Numbered from the stretch's first letter, positions 1 through 9,111 are shown. The stretch: 64,000 nt of DNA from CALXVA01 sp944392465 (GCA_963931155.1 OZ006978.1:1426001-1490000); one strand, 5' to 3'. Notes: generated by a model from the letters alone, not told the origin. Translations and numbers: made by a program.

Positions 1-51
1 TTCTTTTTTGATTATGAATGAAACAAAAAAGAATGAGCTTATAATATATTA

Positions 52-96
52 TTAAAAAAATATTTCATTACAATAAATATTTATTGTAATGAAATA
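52..96 (-). terminator. Terminator of the RluA-type gene, 36-bp perfect palindrome
   Basis: Positions 61-78 and 79-96 are exact reverse complements of each other (18 bp each, no spacer). Read on the minus strand, the palindrome is followed by a run of seven T (positions 60-52). This fits a rho-independent terminator for the minus-strand pseudouridine synthase gene that ends at 186. A perfect palindrome without a spacer could also be a protein-binding site, but the T run favours a terminator. Confidence 0.7.
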
Positions 97-124
97 CCAG
101 ATTTAAGAAATATAGTGAAAAAGT

Positions 125-205
125 AAGTTTGGAGAAAGTAAGCCTGTCCCCAAAGCTGACAAAGTTGGCGGAAAAGAGCCTGTCCCTATAAGTGACATGT
201 TTTGT
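125..205 (-). repeat. Dispersed GGGACAGGCTC repeat at the 3' end of the rlu gene
   Basis: Read on the minus strand, this stretch contains two GGGACAGGCT cores and an ACATGTCACTTATAGGGACA segment. It closely resembles the 36-bp tandem repeat inside the 3' end of rnr at 12066-12156. The last codons of the pseudouridine synthase (NHKTCHL-stop) lie in the repeat. Such dispersed GGGGACAG elements in Clostridia resemble non-autonomous palindromic elements mobilised by REP-associated tyrosine transposases; that link is inference, and no transposase is in the window. Confidence 0.6.
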
Positions 206-1037
206 GGTTTAGGTAGTTTAGTAAGTTCGGACTGCTATTTGTTTTAAAATTAAATTTAATACTGTAACTACATAATTCTTGAGTTTTACATCCGAATTTT
301 TGGTTCACTTCGTTTATGCCATATTTGCCATCTCCTATTATTGGAAGTCCTATATGTGCTAAATGTGCTCTTATTTGATGTGTTTTTCCTGTATGAAGTT
401 CTACATCTAATATACTATAATTTTCTTTATTATTTTTTTCTAAAACTGTAAAAGAAGTTTCAATTGGGACATATCCTTTCTTAGGCGTGTCTGATATATA
501 TACTAATGATTTTTTCTTGTCTTTAAATAGATAAGCTTTTAGTTTTACAGAATTTGTTTTTGGCATTCCGTATACTTTAGCTAAATAATGTTTTTCTATT
601 TCTTGATTTTTAAATTTATCTAACAAAATATCTAATGCTTGTTCATTTTTTGCGAATAAAACTAGCCCGGTTGTGTTTCTGTCTATTCTATGGCATGGTG
701 CTATATATGGGTATTCTTCTTCTAGTATAGAGGTTAAAGAGTTGTTTCCTGTGACTTCTATATCCTTTGGTTTGTTTATAATTAGAATGTTTTCGTCTTC
801 ATAAATTTTTTCAAGTTGTGCATTTTTGTACAATAACTCATCTACTATATATAGAGTGATTTTGTCACCAAGATAAACTATTTTATTTTCATTAACCTTT
901 ACATCATTAATTCTGATATCTTTTTTTCGTAATGCTTTGTATAATGTGTTTTTAGTAAGACCATTAAAGTTATAATACAAAAATTCACTTAATGGTTTTC
1001 CGTCAAACTTTTTATTATTTACAATTACAGTTTGCAT
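186..1037 (-). CDS. RluA-family RNA pseudouridine synthase
   Basis: The 283-residue protein converts specific uridines in rRNA or tRNA to pseudouridine. Residues about 14-60 resemble an S4 RNA-binding domain. The catalytic core follows, with the family motif HRIDRNTTGLVLFAKN at 116-131; Asp119 is the expected nucleophile. A later motif, HTGKTHQIRAHLAHIGLPI, is also typical of RluA/RluD proteins. Length is normal. The target position cannot be read from the sequence. The start ATG at 1037 fits the family N-terminus. The last seven residues are encoded by a dispersed repeat, so the original C-terminus may have been altered. The gene stands alone, divergent from ispH, with a palindromic terminator downstream. 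Confidence 0.9.
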   Translation of the reverse strand: MQTVIVNNKKFDGKPLSEFLYYNFNGLTKNTLYKALRKKDIRINDVKVNENKIVYLGDKITLYIVDELLYKNAQLEKIYEDENILIINKPKDIEVTGNNSLTSILEEEYPYIAPCHRIDRNTTGLVLFAKNEQALDILLDKFKNQEIEKHYLAKVYGMPKTNSVKLKAYLFKDKKKSLVYISDTPKKGYVPIETSFTVLEKNNKENYSILDVELHTGKTHQIRAHLAHIGLPIIGDGKYGINEVNQKFGCKTQELCSYSIKFNFKTNSSPNLLNYLNHKTCHL

Positions 1038-1420
1038 ATGACAAATCCTTTCTAGACTTTATAAATGAATTTAAATTTCATTATTATTTTTATTATTTAT
1101 TCTGCAAGGTTGTTGTTTTAAACTTTTGCAGTTTTTTGCAGTTTATGTTTAAAGGTAAAAATATTGCTTAAATTATTTTGTCTTATTGCCTGTGAAGTTA
1201 ACTGTATGCATAATTATATAAAAATCTAATTAAAAAGTAAAGTGACTAAATTTAAGCATTAGTATTAGTTAAAAATTCCAAAATATATTTTAGTTTAAGG
1301 TGTTGATGTTGATATAATATTGCGGGTATGTTAAAATTTTAAATACATTATTTGTTAAAGTACAATTTAAATAAAGAGAATAAGTAAGAGTTATAGTTAA
1401 GGAAAGGAATATTTGGAATT
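1038..1420. other. Intergenic region between divergent rlu and ispH genes
   Basis: The 383-bp AT-rich gap separates two divergent genes and must hold both promoters. A TATAAT hexamer near 1316 could be the -10 of ispH, but no convincing -35 lies 16-18 bp upstream. No tRNA, riboswitch or coding frame was recognised. Confidence 0.4.
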
Positions 1421-2461
1421 ATGGAAATAGTGGTAGGAAAAAGAGCTGGTTTTTGTTATGGTGTTAATGAAGCTGTTACAAAAGCTGATGAGGTGATATC
1501 AAAAAATAAAAGTGATAAAGTATATTGTTTAGGTGAACTTGTGCATAATAAACAAGTAATAAAAAATTTAGAAAAAAAAGGATTAGTGTTCATCAATTGT
1601 ATTGATGAACTAGAAGATAAGTTTAAAAAGATAGATGTAAAAGAGAATGAAACAGATAGTATTGAAAGAGGAAAAGAACTTAATGGAAATAATATGGAAG
1701 TGGAACAATTGGAAAAAAATAAGCTAAATGAAAATGATATGAGAAAAAATAACGAAAATAAAGAAGAAAAAACTAGATTAATAATAAGGGCACATGGAAT
1801 TGAGAAGAGCATATATGAAGAAGCTAATAAAAAAAATATAGAATTATTAGATTACACATGTCCAAATGTTTTAGCAATTCATAAAATAGTAGAAGATTAT
1901 GTCAATAAAGGGTATTATATAATAATAATTGGAGGAAAAAAACATCCAGAAACTATTGGTACAGTTAGCTTTGCCAATGGCAAAGGTTTTGTAATAGAAA
2001 AAGAGGATGAAATTACAGAAACAGTAGATTTAATAATAAATAAATTAAAAAGAGAATCTGCTAATAAAGTATTTATATGTGTACAAACTACATTTAATTT
2101 AGAAAAATTTAATAAATACGTTCAAATAATTAATGAGAAAATCAATAAAACAGATAAAACTATTGAAATTGAAGTAAGAAATACAATATGTGATGCAACA
2201 AAATTAAGACAAGAGGAAACTGAAGAAATATCCTCTAATGTAGATTATATGATTATAATTGGAGGGAAAAATAGTTCAAATTCAACAAAGCTTTATGAAA
2301 TTTCAAAGAAGAATTGTGCTAATACACTATTTATAGAAACATATAAGGAATTAGAAGATAAATTAGAAGAAATAAGAAAATCTAATAGGGTAGGGATTAT
2401 GGCTGGGGCTTCAACGCCAAGCCAAAGTATTAAAGAGGTTATTGATTTGTTGAACTTATAA
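1421..2461 (+). CDS. ispH: 4-hydroxy-3-methylbut-2-enyl diphosphate reductase
   Basis: IspH (LytB) is the 4Fe-4S enzyme of the last MEP-pathway step, giving IPP and DMAPP in the cytoplasm. Motifs are in order: GKRAGFCYGV with cluster cysteine Cys12, GELVHNKQV with a substrate-binding His, RAHG, DYTCPNV with the second cysteine, KHPETIG, a QTTFN segment, NTICDATKLRQEE with the third cysteine, and GGKNSSNSTKL before a C-terminal AGASTPSQS. The unusual feature is a low-complexity Lys/Glu/Asn-rich insertion at about residues 70-115, between the first domain and RAHG, which makes the protein 346 aa rather than about 280-310. No S1-domain fusion is present, although that fusion is common in Clostridia. 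An upstream AAGGAA supports the start. Confidence 0.95.
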   Translation: MEIVVGKRAGFCYGVNEAVTKADEVISKNKSDKVYCLGELVHNKQVIKNLEKKGLVFINCIDELEDKFKKIDVKENETDSIERGKELNGNNMEVEQLEKNKLNENDMRKNNENKEEKTRLIIRAHGIEKSIYEEANKKNIELLDYTCPNVLAIHKIVEDYVNKGYYIIIIGGKKHPETIGTVSFANGKGFVIEKEDEITETVDLIINKLKRESANKVFICVQTTFNLEKFNKYVQIINEKINKTDKTIEIEVRNTICDATKLRQEETEEISSNVDYMIIIGGKNSSNSTKLYEISKKNCANTLFIETYKELEDKLEEIRKSNRVGIMAGASTPSQSIKEVIDLLNL

Positions 2462-2510
2462 ACAGCCAGAAAGTTCACAAAAAATTCACAAAAGTTAGGA
2501 CACAAACTAA

Positions 2511-2539
2511 TTGACACTGTATAAAAATCGAAGTATAAT
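2511..2539 (+). promoter_or_regulatory. Consensus sigma-A promoter of the ABC exporter operon
   Basis: TTGACA at 2511-2516 and TATAAT at 2534-2539 are separated by exactly 17 bp. This is a near-perfect housekeeping promoter, about 110 bp upstream of the first exporter gene. Two TTCACAAAA direct repeats lie just upstream at about 2474-2493. Confidence 0.8.
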
Positions 2540-2653
2540 ATATACTTGCAAAGGAAAATTTCTAAAATCTAAATAGATTTTAATTTTTATATAATAAGAG
2601 ATTAAAAAAATCGTATTGTATAAAAATCAAAACAATTAAAATAAGGAGGAGTT

Positions 2654-5047
2654 ATGCTAAAAGTTTTAAGAAACCTAAAAAATTCATGGATAACAGTATT
2701 AATCATAGTTATTTTATTATGTGTTCAAGCTGCAACAGACTTAGCCCTTCCAGATTATACATCTAAAATTGTTAATGTTGGGATTCAATATGGTGGAATA
2801 GAAGATGCAATTCCAGAAGTTATTTCAAATGATGTTATGGAAGATTTGTTATTTTTCACGGAAGATGATGATAAAATATTAGAAAATTATGATTTAGTAA
2901 AGGAAAATCCTAATTCTTATCAAGAAAAGATAATTAAAAAATATTTAGGAGAAAACTACAATCTAGGAGCAAGCAACTTATTTATTTTGAAAGCACTTGA
3001 TGATGAGCAAAAAAGCAATTTAGAAAGTTTACTAGTTTCTCCACTTGTAGAGTATGGTGCAGTAACAAATGAAGAAACTGCAAAGCAAATTAAAGAACAA
3101 ATTATGCAAAAGATGTCGGAAGATAGTGCAACATTGGAAAAACAAACAAATGGGCAATCGGTTAATTTATTAGCGGAAAGTGAAAAGATTGACAATTCTC
3201 AACTGGAAGATGAAATTATTAAAGGTGCAAATAAGCATGCTCAAGTGCTAACTCCAGATAACATACAAAATATAAGCATAATGGAAATACTAGAGAATAT
3301 GCCAGAAGAACAAAAAACAATAGTATTAGATCAATTTACTAACAAACTAAACCAGATGTCAGATTCGTTAAAACAGCAAGCGGCAATAGGTGAGGTAAAG
3401 ACAATTTATAGCAATATGGGAATAGATACAGATAAGTTGCAGAACAATTATATTTTAGTTGAAGGCTTACAAATGCTTGGTATAGCTCTTATAAGTATGA
3501 TTTCAGCAGTTTCTATAATGTTATGTTCTTCAAGAGTTGCTGCAAGACTTGGAAGAACTTTAAGGGACAAAGTATTCAAAAAAGTTTTAAGATTTTCAAC
3601 TGCAGAGCTTAGAGAATTTTCAACCGCATCATTAATTACACGTAGTACAAATGATATACAACAAATACAAATGTTAATTGCTATTTTATTTAGAGTAGTT
3701 GTATATGCACCAATTATTGGCATTGGAGGATTTGTAAAAGTTTTAACAACAAGTGATAATTCAATGGCTTGGATTATAGGAGTAGCTATACTTGCAATAT
3801 TGTTTATAGTAGGAACATTGTTTATAGTTGCAATGCCTAAATTTAGAAAATTGCAAGATTTAATAGACAAGCTAAATCAAGTATCAAGAGAAATTCTAAC
3901 AGGACTTCCTGTAATTAGAGCTTTCAATACTGAAAAGAAAGAAGAAAAACGTTTTGATAACTCAAATAAGGATTTAATGAAAGCAAATATATTTGTAAAT
4001 AGGGCAATGTCAATGATGATGCCACTTCTAATGTTTATTATGAGTTCTATAACAGTATTAATTGTATGGGTAGGTGCACAAAGAATAGATGCTGGAATAT
4101 TACAAGTTGGAGATATGATGGCATTTATCCAATATACAATGCAAATTGTAATGGCATTCTTAATGATTTCTATAATCTCAATTATGCTACCAAGAGCTCA
4201 AGTATCTGCAAGACGTATTAATGAAGTATTAAATACAGAACCTAGTATAGAAGATAAGAAAGAAACAAAACAATTTGATCAAAATAAAAAAGGCTTGGTA
4301 GAATTTAAAAATGTATCATTTAGATATCCAGATGCAGATACAGAGATACTTGAAGATTTAAGCTTTACAGCAGAACCAGGCAAAACCACAGCCATAATAG
4401 GAAGCACGGGTAGTGGTAAATCTACAGTAGTTAATTTGATACCAAGATTTTATGATGTAACAGAAGGCGAACTTTTAGTAGATGGTGTAAATGTTAAAGA
4501 TGTGGCACAAAAAGATTTAAGAGATAGGATAGGTTTTGTACCACAAAAAGGTATATTATTCTCTGGAACTATAGAATCAAATATTAAATATGCAGATGAT
4601 AATATGTCTGACGAGCAAATGAAAATGGCAGCAGAAATAGCACAAGCTACAGAATTTATAAATACAAAAACAGAAAAATATAAAGATCCAATAGCACAAG
4701 GTGGAGGCAATGTATCTGGAGGACAAAAACAACGTTTATCTATAGCAAGAGCAATTGCAAAAGATCCAGAAATATTTATATTTGACGATAGTTTCTCAGC
4801 ATTAGATTTTAAAACAGATAGTGAATTACGTGAAGCATTAGCAGAAAAAACTGATAACAAAACAGTAATTATAGTTGCTCAAAGAATTAGTACTATATTA
4901 AATGCAGATAAGATTATAGTATTAGAAGAAGGAAAAATAGTAGGACAGGGAACACATGAAGAATTAATGGAAAATAATGAAACATATAAGCAAATAGCAT
5001 TATCACAACTTTCAGAAGATGAATTAAAAGGGAAAGGAGGAAAATAG
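2654..5047 (+). CDS. ABC exporter half-transporter with degenerate catalytic site
   Basis: The 797-residue protein is one half of a heterodimeric multidrug-type exporter (BmrCD/LmrCD/TM287-288 type). TM1 spans about residues 12-34. A roughly 220-residue hydrophilic segment (about 45-268) follows before TM2, and should form an extracytoplasmic domain. The remaining helices precede an ATPase domain with Walker A GSTGSGKST near 583, signature VSGGQKQ, and Walker B IFIFDDS near 709. The residue after Walker B is Asp instead of the catalytic Glu, as expected for the degenerate site of such heterodimers. RBS AAGGAGGAG precedes the ATG. The partner gene begins one base after this stop codon. The substrate is unknown. 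Confidence 0.92.
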   Translation: MLKVLRNLKNSWITVLIIVILLCVQAATDLALPDYTSKIVNVGIQYGGIEDAIPEVISNDVMEDLLFFTEDDDKILENYDLVKENPNSYQEKIIKKYLGENYNLGASNLFILKALDDEQKSNLESLLVSPLVEYGAVTNEETAKQIKEQIMQKMSEDSATLEKQTNGQSVNLLAESEKIDNSQLEDEIIKGANKHAQVLTPDNIQNISIMEILENMPEEQKTIVLDQFTNKLNQMSDSLKQQAAIGEVKTIYSNMGIDTDKLQNNYILVEGLQMLGIALISMISAVSIMLCSSRVAARLGRTLRDKVFKKVLRFSTAELREFSTASLITRSTNDIQQIQMLIAILFRVVVYAPIIGIGGFVKVLTTSDNSMAWIIGVAILAILFIVGTLFIVAMPKFRKLQDLIDKLNQVSREILTGLPVIRAFNTEKKEEKRFDNSNKDLMKANIFVNRAMSMMMPLLMFIMSSITVLIVWVGAQRIDAGILQVGDMMAFIQYTMQIVMAFLMISIISIMLPRAQVSARRINEVLNTEPSIEDKKETKQFDQNKKGLVEFKNVSFRYPDADTEILEDLSFTAEPGKTTAIIGSTGSGKSTVVNLIPRFYDVTEGELLVDGVNVKDVAQKDLRDRIGFVPQKGILFSGTIESNIKYADDNMSDEQMKMAAEIAQATEFINTKTEKYKDPIAQGGGNVSGGQKQRLSIARAIAKDPEIFIFDDSFSALDFKTDSELREALAEKTDNKTVIIVAQRISTILNADKIIVLEEGKIVGQGTHEELMENNETYKQIALSQLSEDELKGKGGK

Positions 5048-6868
5048 ATGCCAGGACCAATGGGTGGACCTATGAGAAGAGGTAGGTCAACAGAAAAGCC
5101 AAAAGATTTTAAAAAGACTACTAAAAAATTAATAGATTCATATTTATCTAAATATAAAATTGGCTTAATAGTAGTAATTATCTTTGCAATAGGAAGCACT
5201 ATATTTACTATAGTAGGACCAAAAATATTAGGAAATGCTACAACAGAAATATTTAATGGAATAGTTAGCAAATTATCTGGTGGAAGCGGAATAGATTTTG
5301 GTAAAATTGGACAAATAGCTCTTATGCTTCTTGGACTTTATTTACTAAGTGCAATATTTTCCTTCATTCAAGGATTTACAATGACAGGAATAGCACAAAA
5401 ACTAACATATAGAATACGTAACGACATAGCAGTAAAAATTAATAAACTTCCAATGAACTACTTTGACAAAAAAACACATGGTGAAGTTTTATCAATAATC
5501 ACAAACGATATAGATACATTAAGCATGAATTTAAACCAAAGCATAACACAAATAATCACATCAATATGTACATTAATAGGAATATTAATAATGATGTTTT
5601 CTATAAGCTGGCAAATGACACTAATATCTCTAGTAATCTTGCCAATAGCATCAGTTGTTGTAAAAATAATAGTAGGAAGATCTCAGAAATATTTTAGCAG
5701 GCAACAAGATTATCTAGGACATGTAAATGGTCAAGTAGAAGAAATATATGGTGGACTTACAGTAGTAAAAGCTTTTAATGCAGAAGAAAAAGTTACAAAA
5801 GCATTTGATAAAGCAAATGAAGAATTATTTAAATCAGCATGGAAATCACAATTTTTATCTGGTTTGATGCATCCAGTAATGAACTTTATATCTAACATTG
5901 GATATGTAGGAGTAGCAGTAGCAGGAGGATATTTAGCAATAAATGGAACAATTACAGTTGGAAATATTCAAAGTTTTATTCAATATAATAGACAATTTAC
6001 ACAGCCAATAAACCAAATTGCACAAATATCAAGTATGCTACAAGCAATGGTTGCAGCAGCAGAAAGAGTATTTGAATTCTTGGAAGAACCAGAAGAACTA
6101 AACACAGCAAAAGGAAACATAGACACAGAAAAACTACAAGGAAATGTAGAATTTAACCATGTAAAATTTGGATATAACCCAGACAGAACAATCATAAAAG
6201 ATTTTAGTGCAGTAGTAAAAGAAGGCCAAAAAATTGCAATTGTTGGACCAACTGGAGCAGGAAAAACAACAATGGTAAAACTTCTTATGAGATTTTATGA
6301 TGTAACAGATGGAGCAATTTATGTAGACGGGCATAATATAAAGGATTTTGACAGAGGAGAATTACGTAAAATGTTTGGTATGGTACTTCAAGATACATGG
6401 CTATTTGGAGGTACCGTAAAAGATAATATAAAATACGGAAAAGATGATGCAACAGATGATGAAATAATAGAAGCAGCAAAAGCAGCACATGTACATCACT
6501 ATATAAAAACATTGCCAAAAGGATACAACTCAATAATAAATGAAGAATCTTCAAACATATCAGCAGGTCAAAAACAACTATTAACCATAGCAAGAGTAAT
6601 ATTAGCAGACCCTAAAATATTAATTTTAGACGAAGCAACAAGTTCAATAGACACAAGAACAGAAATACAAATACAAGCTGCGATGGATAATCTTATGAAG
6701 GGAAGAACAAGTTTTGTAATAGCACATAGATTATCAACAATAAAAAATTCTGATTTGATATTAGTTATGAATGGCGGAGATATAGTAGAACAAGGAACGC
6801 ATAAGGAATTACTTGCAAAAGGAGGATTCTATGCAGACTTATACAACAGCCAATTCGACGAGCTTTGA
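5048..6868 (+). CDS. ABC exporter half-transporter, catalytic partner
   Basis: The 606-residue protein is the partner of the preceding gene. It has a Met/Gly/Pro-rich cytoplasmic start (MPGPMGGPMRRGR), a six-helix membrane domain (about 35-330) and an ATPase domain with Walker A GPTGAGKTT near 400 and Walker B LILDEATSSID near 525. The catalytic Glu is present. The signature is ISAGQKQ rather than LSGGQ. The canonical Walker B here and canonical signature in the partner combine into one active ATP site, the classic asymmetric arrangement. The ATG follows the upstream stop directly, with GGAGG inside the end of the upstream gene, so the two are co-translated. Confidence 0.93.
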   Translation: MPGPMGGPMRRGRSTEKPKDFKKTTKKLIDSYLSKYKIGLIVVIIFAIGSTIFTIVGPKILGNATTEIFNGIVSKLSGGSGIDFGKIGQIALMLLGLYLLSAIFSFIQGFTMTGIAQKLTYRIRNDIAVKINKLPMNYFDKKTHGEVLSIITNDIDTLSMNLNQSITQIITSICTLIGILIMMFSISWQMTLISLVILPIASVVVKIIVGRSQKYFSRQQDYLGHVNGQVEEIYGGLTVVKAFNAEEKVTKAFDKANEELFKSAWKSQFLSGLMHPVMNFISNIGYVGVAVAGGYLAINGTITVGNIQSFIQYNRQFTQPINQIAQISSMLQAMVAAAERVFEFLEEPEELNTAKGNIDTEKLQGNVEFNHVKFGYNPDRTIIKDFSAVVKEGQKIAIVGPTGAGKTTMVKLLMRFYDVTDGAIYVDGHNIKDFDRGELRKMFGMVLQDTWLFGGTVKDNIKYGKDDATDDEIIEAAKAAHVHHYIKTLPKGYNSIINEESSNISAGQKQLLTIARVILADPKILILDEATSSIDTRTEIQIQAAMDNLMKGRTSFVIAHRLSTIKNSDLILVMNGGDIVEQGTHKELLAKGGFYADLYNSQFDEL

Positions 6869-6903
6869 GGGAGGAAAAAGTAGAATATTTTGTTTTGAAA
6901 AAT

Positions 6904-6935
6904 TTTTAATTATTGCGAATTCGCCATAATTAAAA
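6904..6935 (+). terminator. Inverted repeat downstream of the exporter operon
   Basis: TTTTAATTAT at 6904-6913 pairs with ATAATTAAAA at 6926-6935 around a short GCG/CGC stem. It lies 36 bp after the exporter stop codon. It is probably a weak terminator or 3'-end-stabilising hairpin; there is no long T run after it. Confidence 0.4.
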
Positions 6936-7034
6936 GTCAAGCAGGTTTAAATAGTTACAAAATAAGTGTTAAAGAATGGTCAAATAAAACAAATGCAATT
7001 GTGGCCTGCCTCCTTTTGTAAATCTAGTAAACAT

Positions 7035-7079
7035 AAAAAATCGTGCCATTAGGGTATGCCCCAATGACACGATTTTTTT
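7035..7079. terminator. Bidirectional rho-independent terminator
   Basis: A run of A plus TCGTG, CATT and GGG pairs with CCC, AATG and CACGA followed by seven T. The stem ends in T runs on both strands. It therefore serves the exporter operon on the plus strand and the convergent PF04020-type gene ending at 7078 on the minus strand. Confidence 0.88.
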
Positions 7080-7449
7080 ATTGTTGTTCTCCTGGTAGGA
7101 AGTAATCAACAACACCATATACTAAAGCACCTACTATAGCTGCAATCCAAGATACTGTGTATCCTGCAACGAAATATTGTGTTACATATAAAACTACTGC
7201 AGATAGAACAAATCCTACGAAACCTTTACCAAAGCTACTTGCATGTAAGCCAGTAAATCTAGTAATTAAATAATCTATAACTGTAAGAACTACTGCAGCG
7301 GCAGCTAATGCCCAAATATTGCTAATCTGAAAACCTGGGGTGAAAAATGCTGTAATAGCAAGAACAATTGCTGCTGTAACTAGTCTTCCGACAACTTGCC
7401 ATACTGTAGAGGTAGTATTACCTCTTGATTGAGCTTGATTATTTTCCAT
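7078..7449 (-). CDS. Small four-helix membrane protein, PF04020 (phage_holin_4_2/YvlD-like)
   Basis: The 123-residue protein has a short hydrophilic Gln/Ser-rich N-terminus (1-15) and then four hydrophobic segments with short polar loops. The loop motif VIDYLITRFTG and the ending VYGVVDYFLPG match the pattern of the so-called mycobacterial 4TMS phage-holin family. That family is chromosomal and of unknown function in Firmicutes (for example YvlD). GAGGAGG lies eight bases before the ATG. It is a single gene convergent with the exporter operon. Holin activity should not be assumed from the family name. Confidence 0.7.
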   Translation of the reverse strand: MENNQAQSRGNTTSTVWQVVGRLVTAAIVLAITAFFTPGFQISNIWALAAAAVVLTVIDYLITRFTGLHASSFGKGFVGFVLSAVVLYVTQYFVAGYTVSWIAAIVGALVYGVVDYFLPGEQQ

Positions 7450-7844
7450 ATAAACCTCCTCATATAAATCTATTTAAACAGATTAAAATGTAGAAAATTA
7501 AAAAGCTTATAGGTTATAGATATATAATCTATATCAAAGATAAAATAAAATTAATCAAAATTTAATTAATATTTTTTTGATTATTGCTAATTAAAATAAA
7601 AAAATTTTTATTTTAATTATAATCTTTGATATTACTAATATTATTTGCAGAAAAAAATATTTTATACAAATATTTAGATTAATGAATAATCCGATAAAAA
7701 TTGCAAAAAATAAATATAAAACAGAAATATAAATAAGAAATTAGTCTAAATAATTAAAAAAATTAAAATCAAAAAAGTTTAAAACTAAAAGTAATTGACA
7801 AGATAATCAGAAACTATAAATTGACAAATTTAAAGGAGATTTAA
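7450..7844. other. Long AT-rich intergenic region with nested inverted repeats
   Basis: The 395-bp gap separates divergent genes. Positions 7531-7541 (ATATCAAAGAT) pair with 7622-7632. Inside this lies an almost pure A/T hairpin, with 7589-7602 pairing to 7605-7618. A TTGACA at 7796-7801 may be part of the promoter of the next gene, but no well-spaced -10 was found. No coding frame or known RNA was recognised. Confidence 0.5.
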
Positions 7845-8519
7845 ATGCTAATAACCTTTTTAAGAACAATATTTTTATACATAATTGTTTTAATTGTAAT
7901 GAGATTAATGGGCAAAAGAGAAATTGGACAATTACAACCATTTGAGCTTGCTATATCTATTATGATAGCAGATTTAGCATCAACCCCTATGGCGGATCCG
8001 GGCATACCAATAATAAATGGGATAATTCCAATTTTGGCTTTGTTAGTAATGCATTTAATTATATCAATGATAAATATAAAAAGTATAAAAGCAAGAACAA
8101 TACTATGCGGACAGCCTACAATTCTTATATACAGAGGACGAATTGATGAAAAAATGTTGAAAAAGGAAAGATTTACTGTAAATGAATTAGAAGAAAGACT
8201 TAGAGGTAATAATATATTTAATGTTGGAGATGTAGAATATGCAATTTTAGAAACAAGTGGGCAAATAACTGTAATAGAAAAACCAGAAAAAAGAGTAGTT
8301 ACTTTGGAAGATTTAAAAATTAAAGGTGATTACGAAGGTATACCATATGATTTAGTAGTAGATGGAAAAGTAATGTATGAGAATTTAAAAAAATTGGACA
8401 AAGACTATAATTGGCTAAAAAAACAAGTTGCAAAATTTGGAATTGAACCAAATGAGGCTCTATTGGTTACAATAGATGGAAATGGAAAATTCTTTTGTCA
8501 AGAAAAAAGTTTGAAATAA
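7845..8519 (+). CDS. DUF421 (YetF-family) membrane protein
   Basis: The 224-residue protein has three N-terminal transmembrane segments (about 4-85), including the family motifs RLMGKREIGQLQPFEL and a conserved RTILCGQPTILI segment. A cytoplasmic two-part YetF domain follows (EERLRGNNIFNVGDVEYAIL, then the second half to residue 224). Members are common in spore-forming Firmicutes and their biochemical role is not established. AAAGGAG precedes the ATG. The next gene is a DUF4363 protein; this pairing is common in Clostridia and suggests the two act together. Confidence 0.88.
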   Translation: MLITFLRTIFLYIIVLIVMRLMGKREIGQLQPFELAISIMIADLASTPMADPGIPIINGIIPILALLVMHLIISMINIKSIKARTILCGQPTILIYRGRIDEKMLKKERFTVNELEERLRGNNIFNVGDVEYAILETSGQITVIEKPEKRVVTLEDLKIKGDYEGIPYDLVVDGKVMYENLKKLDKDYNWLKKQVAKFGIEPNEALLVTIDGNGKFFCQEKSLK

Positions 8520-8573
8520 TTAAATGTATCAAAGTTAAATATAAAGGGCATTGTGGAGGCATTGGGGATAAAT

Positions 8574-8960
8574 ATGAAGAAAGAGATGATAATTTGTATA
8601 ATAATTATTGCTTTAATTATTATAACTAATATAATTGCTCAAAATTATACAAAGAATTGTGTAGAAGATATAACAAAGGGATTATATGACTTAGAAGATG
8701 ATATATTAAAAAAACAAAATGATAATCAAATTCTTCAAAAAATATATGATATAGACACAAAATGGCATAAATTTCATAACACATTGGCTTTTTATATTGA
8801 GCATGATGAACTAGAAAAAGTAGAAACTGAGATTTCAAATATAAAGGGATTAGAAAAGGTTAATAAATATGATGATATGTTGCCACAAATAGAAGAGTGT
8901 ATCTTTTTATTAGAACACATACGAGATAAACACACATTAACGGCTATAAATATTTTTTAA
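8574..8960 (+). CDS. DUF4363-like membrane-anchored protein
   Basis: This protein of about 128 residues has one N-terminal transmembrane helix (IICIIIIALIIITNIIA) followed by a mostly helical extracytoplasmic region. That region contains W-HKFHNTLAFYIEHDELEKVE, resembling DUF4363 proteins. An in-frame GTG at 8553 would add seven residues. The ATG at 8574 is preferred because it places the lysines directly before the helix, although GGAGG at 8555 is somewhat distant. It lies 54 bp after the DUF421 gene and is probably co-transcribed with it. Confidence 0.65.
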   Translation: MKKEMIICIIIIALIIITNIIAQNYTKNCVEDITKGLYDLEDDILKKQNDNQILQKIYDIDTKWHKFHNTLAFYIEHDELEKVETEISNIKGLEKVNKYDDMLPQIEECIFLLEHIRDKHTLTAINIF

Positions 8961-9015
8961 TTGAGACATTATCACATTTCTTTCATACATGTACAATCCT
9001 TTAAGTAAAGCTACT

Positions 9016-9044
9016 TTGACTTTAGTACCCCAAAATGGTATAAT
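9016..9044 (+). promoter_or_regulatory. Promoter of the foreign small-protein cassette
   Basis: TTGACT at 9016-9021 and TATAAT at 9039-9044 have a 17-bp spacer. The predicted transcript has an untranslated leader of roughly 85 nt before the ATG at 9138. Confidence 0.75.
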
Positions 9045-9065
9045 ATTTTAAATATCCTATTGGAA

Positions 9066-9111
9066 AGCTCACTTGTAAGTGGGCCAAAATCAAACCTATA
9101 AGGTTTGATGA
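9066..9111 (+). promoter_or_regulatory. Structured 5' leader with two hairpins
   Basis: The leader holds CACTTGTAAGTG flanked by GC/GC, and ATCAAACCT-ATA-AGGTTTGAT, a perfect 9-bp stem. An AGAGATGGGG segment follows shortly before the ATG. No known riboswitch class was recognised. The folding could control translation or simply stabilise the mRNA. Confidence 0.45.

Noticed and set aside
7078..7449. Prophage holin
   Set aside because: No lysin or phage genes are nearby; the family is commonly chromosomal in Firmicutes.
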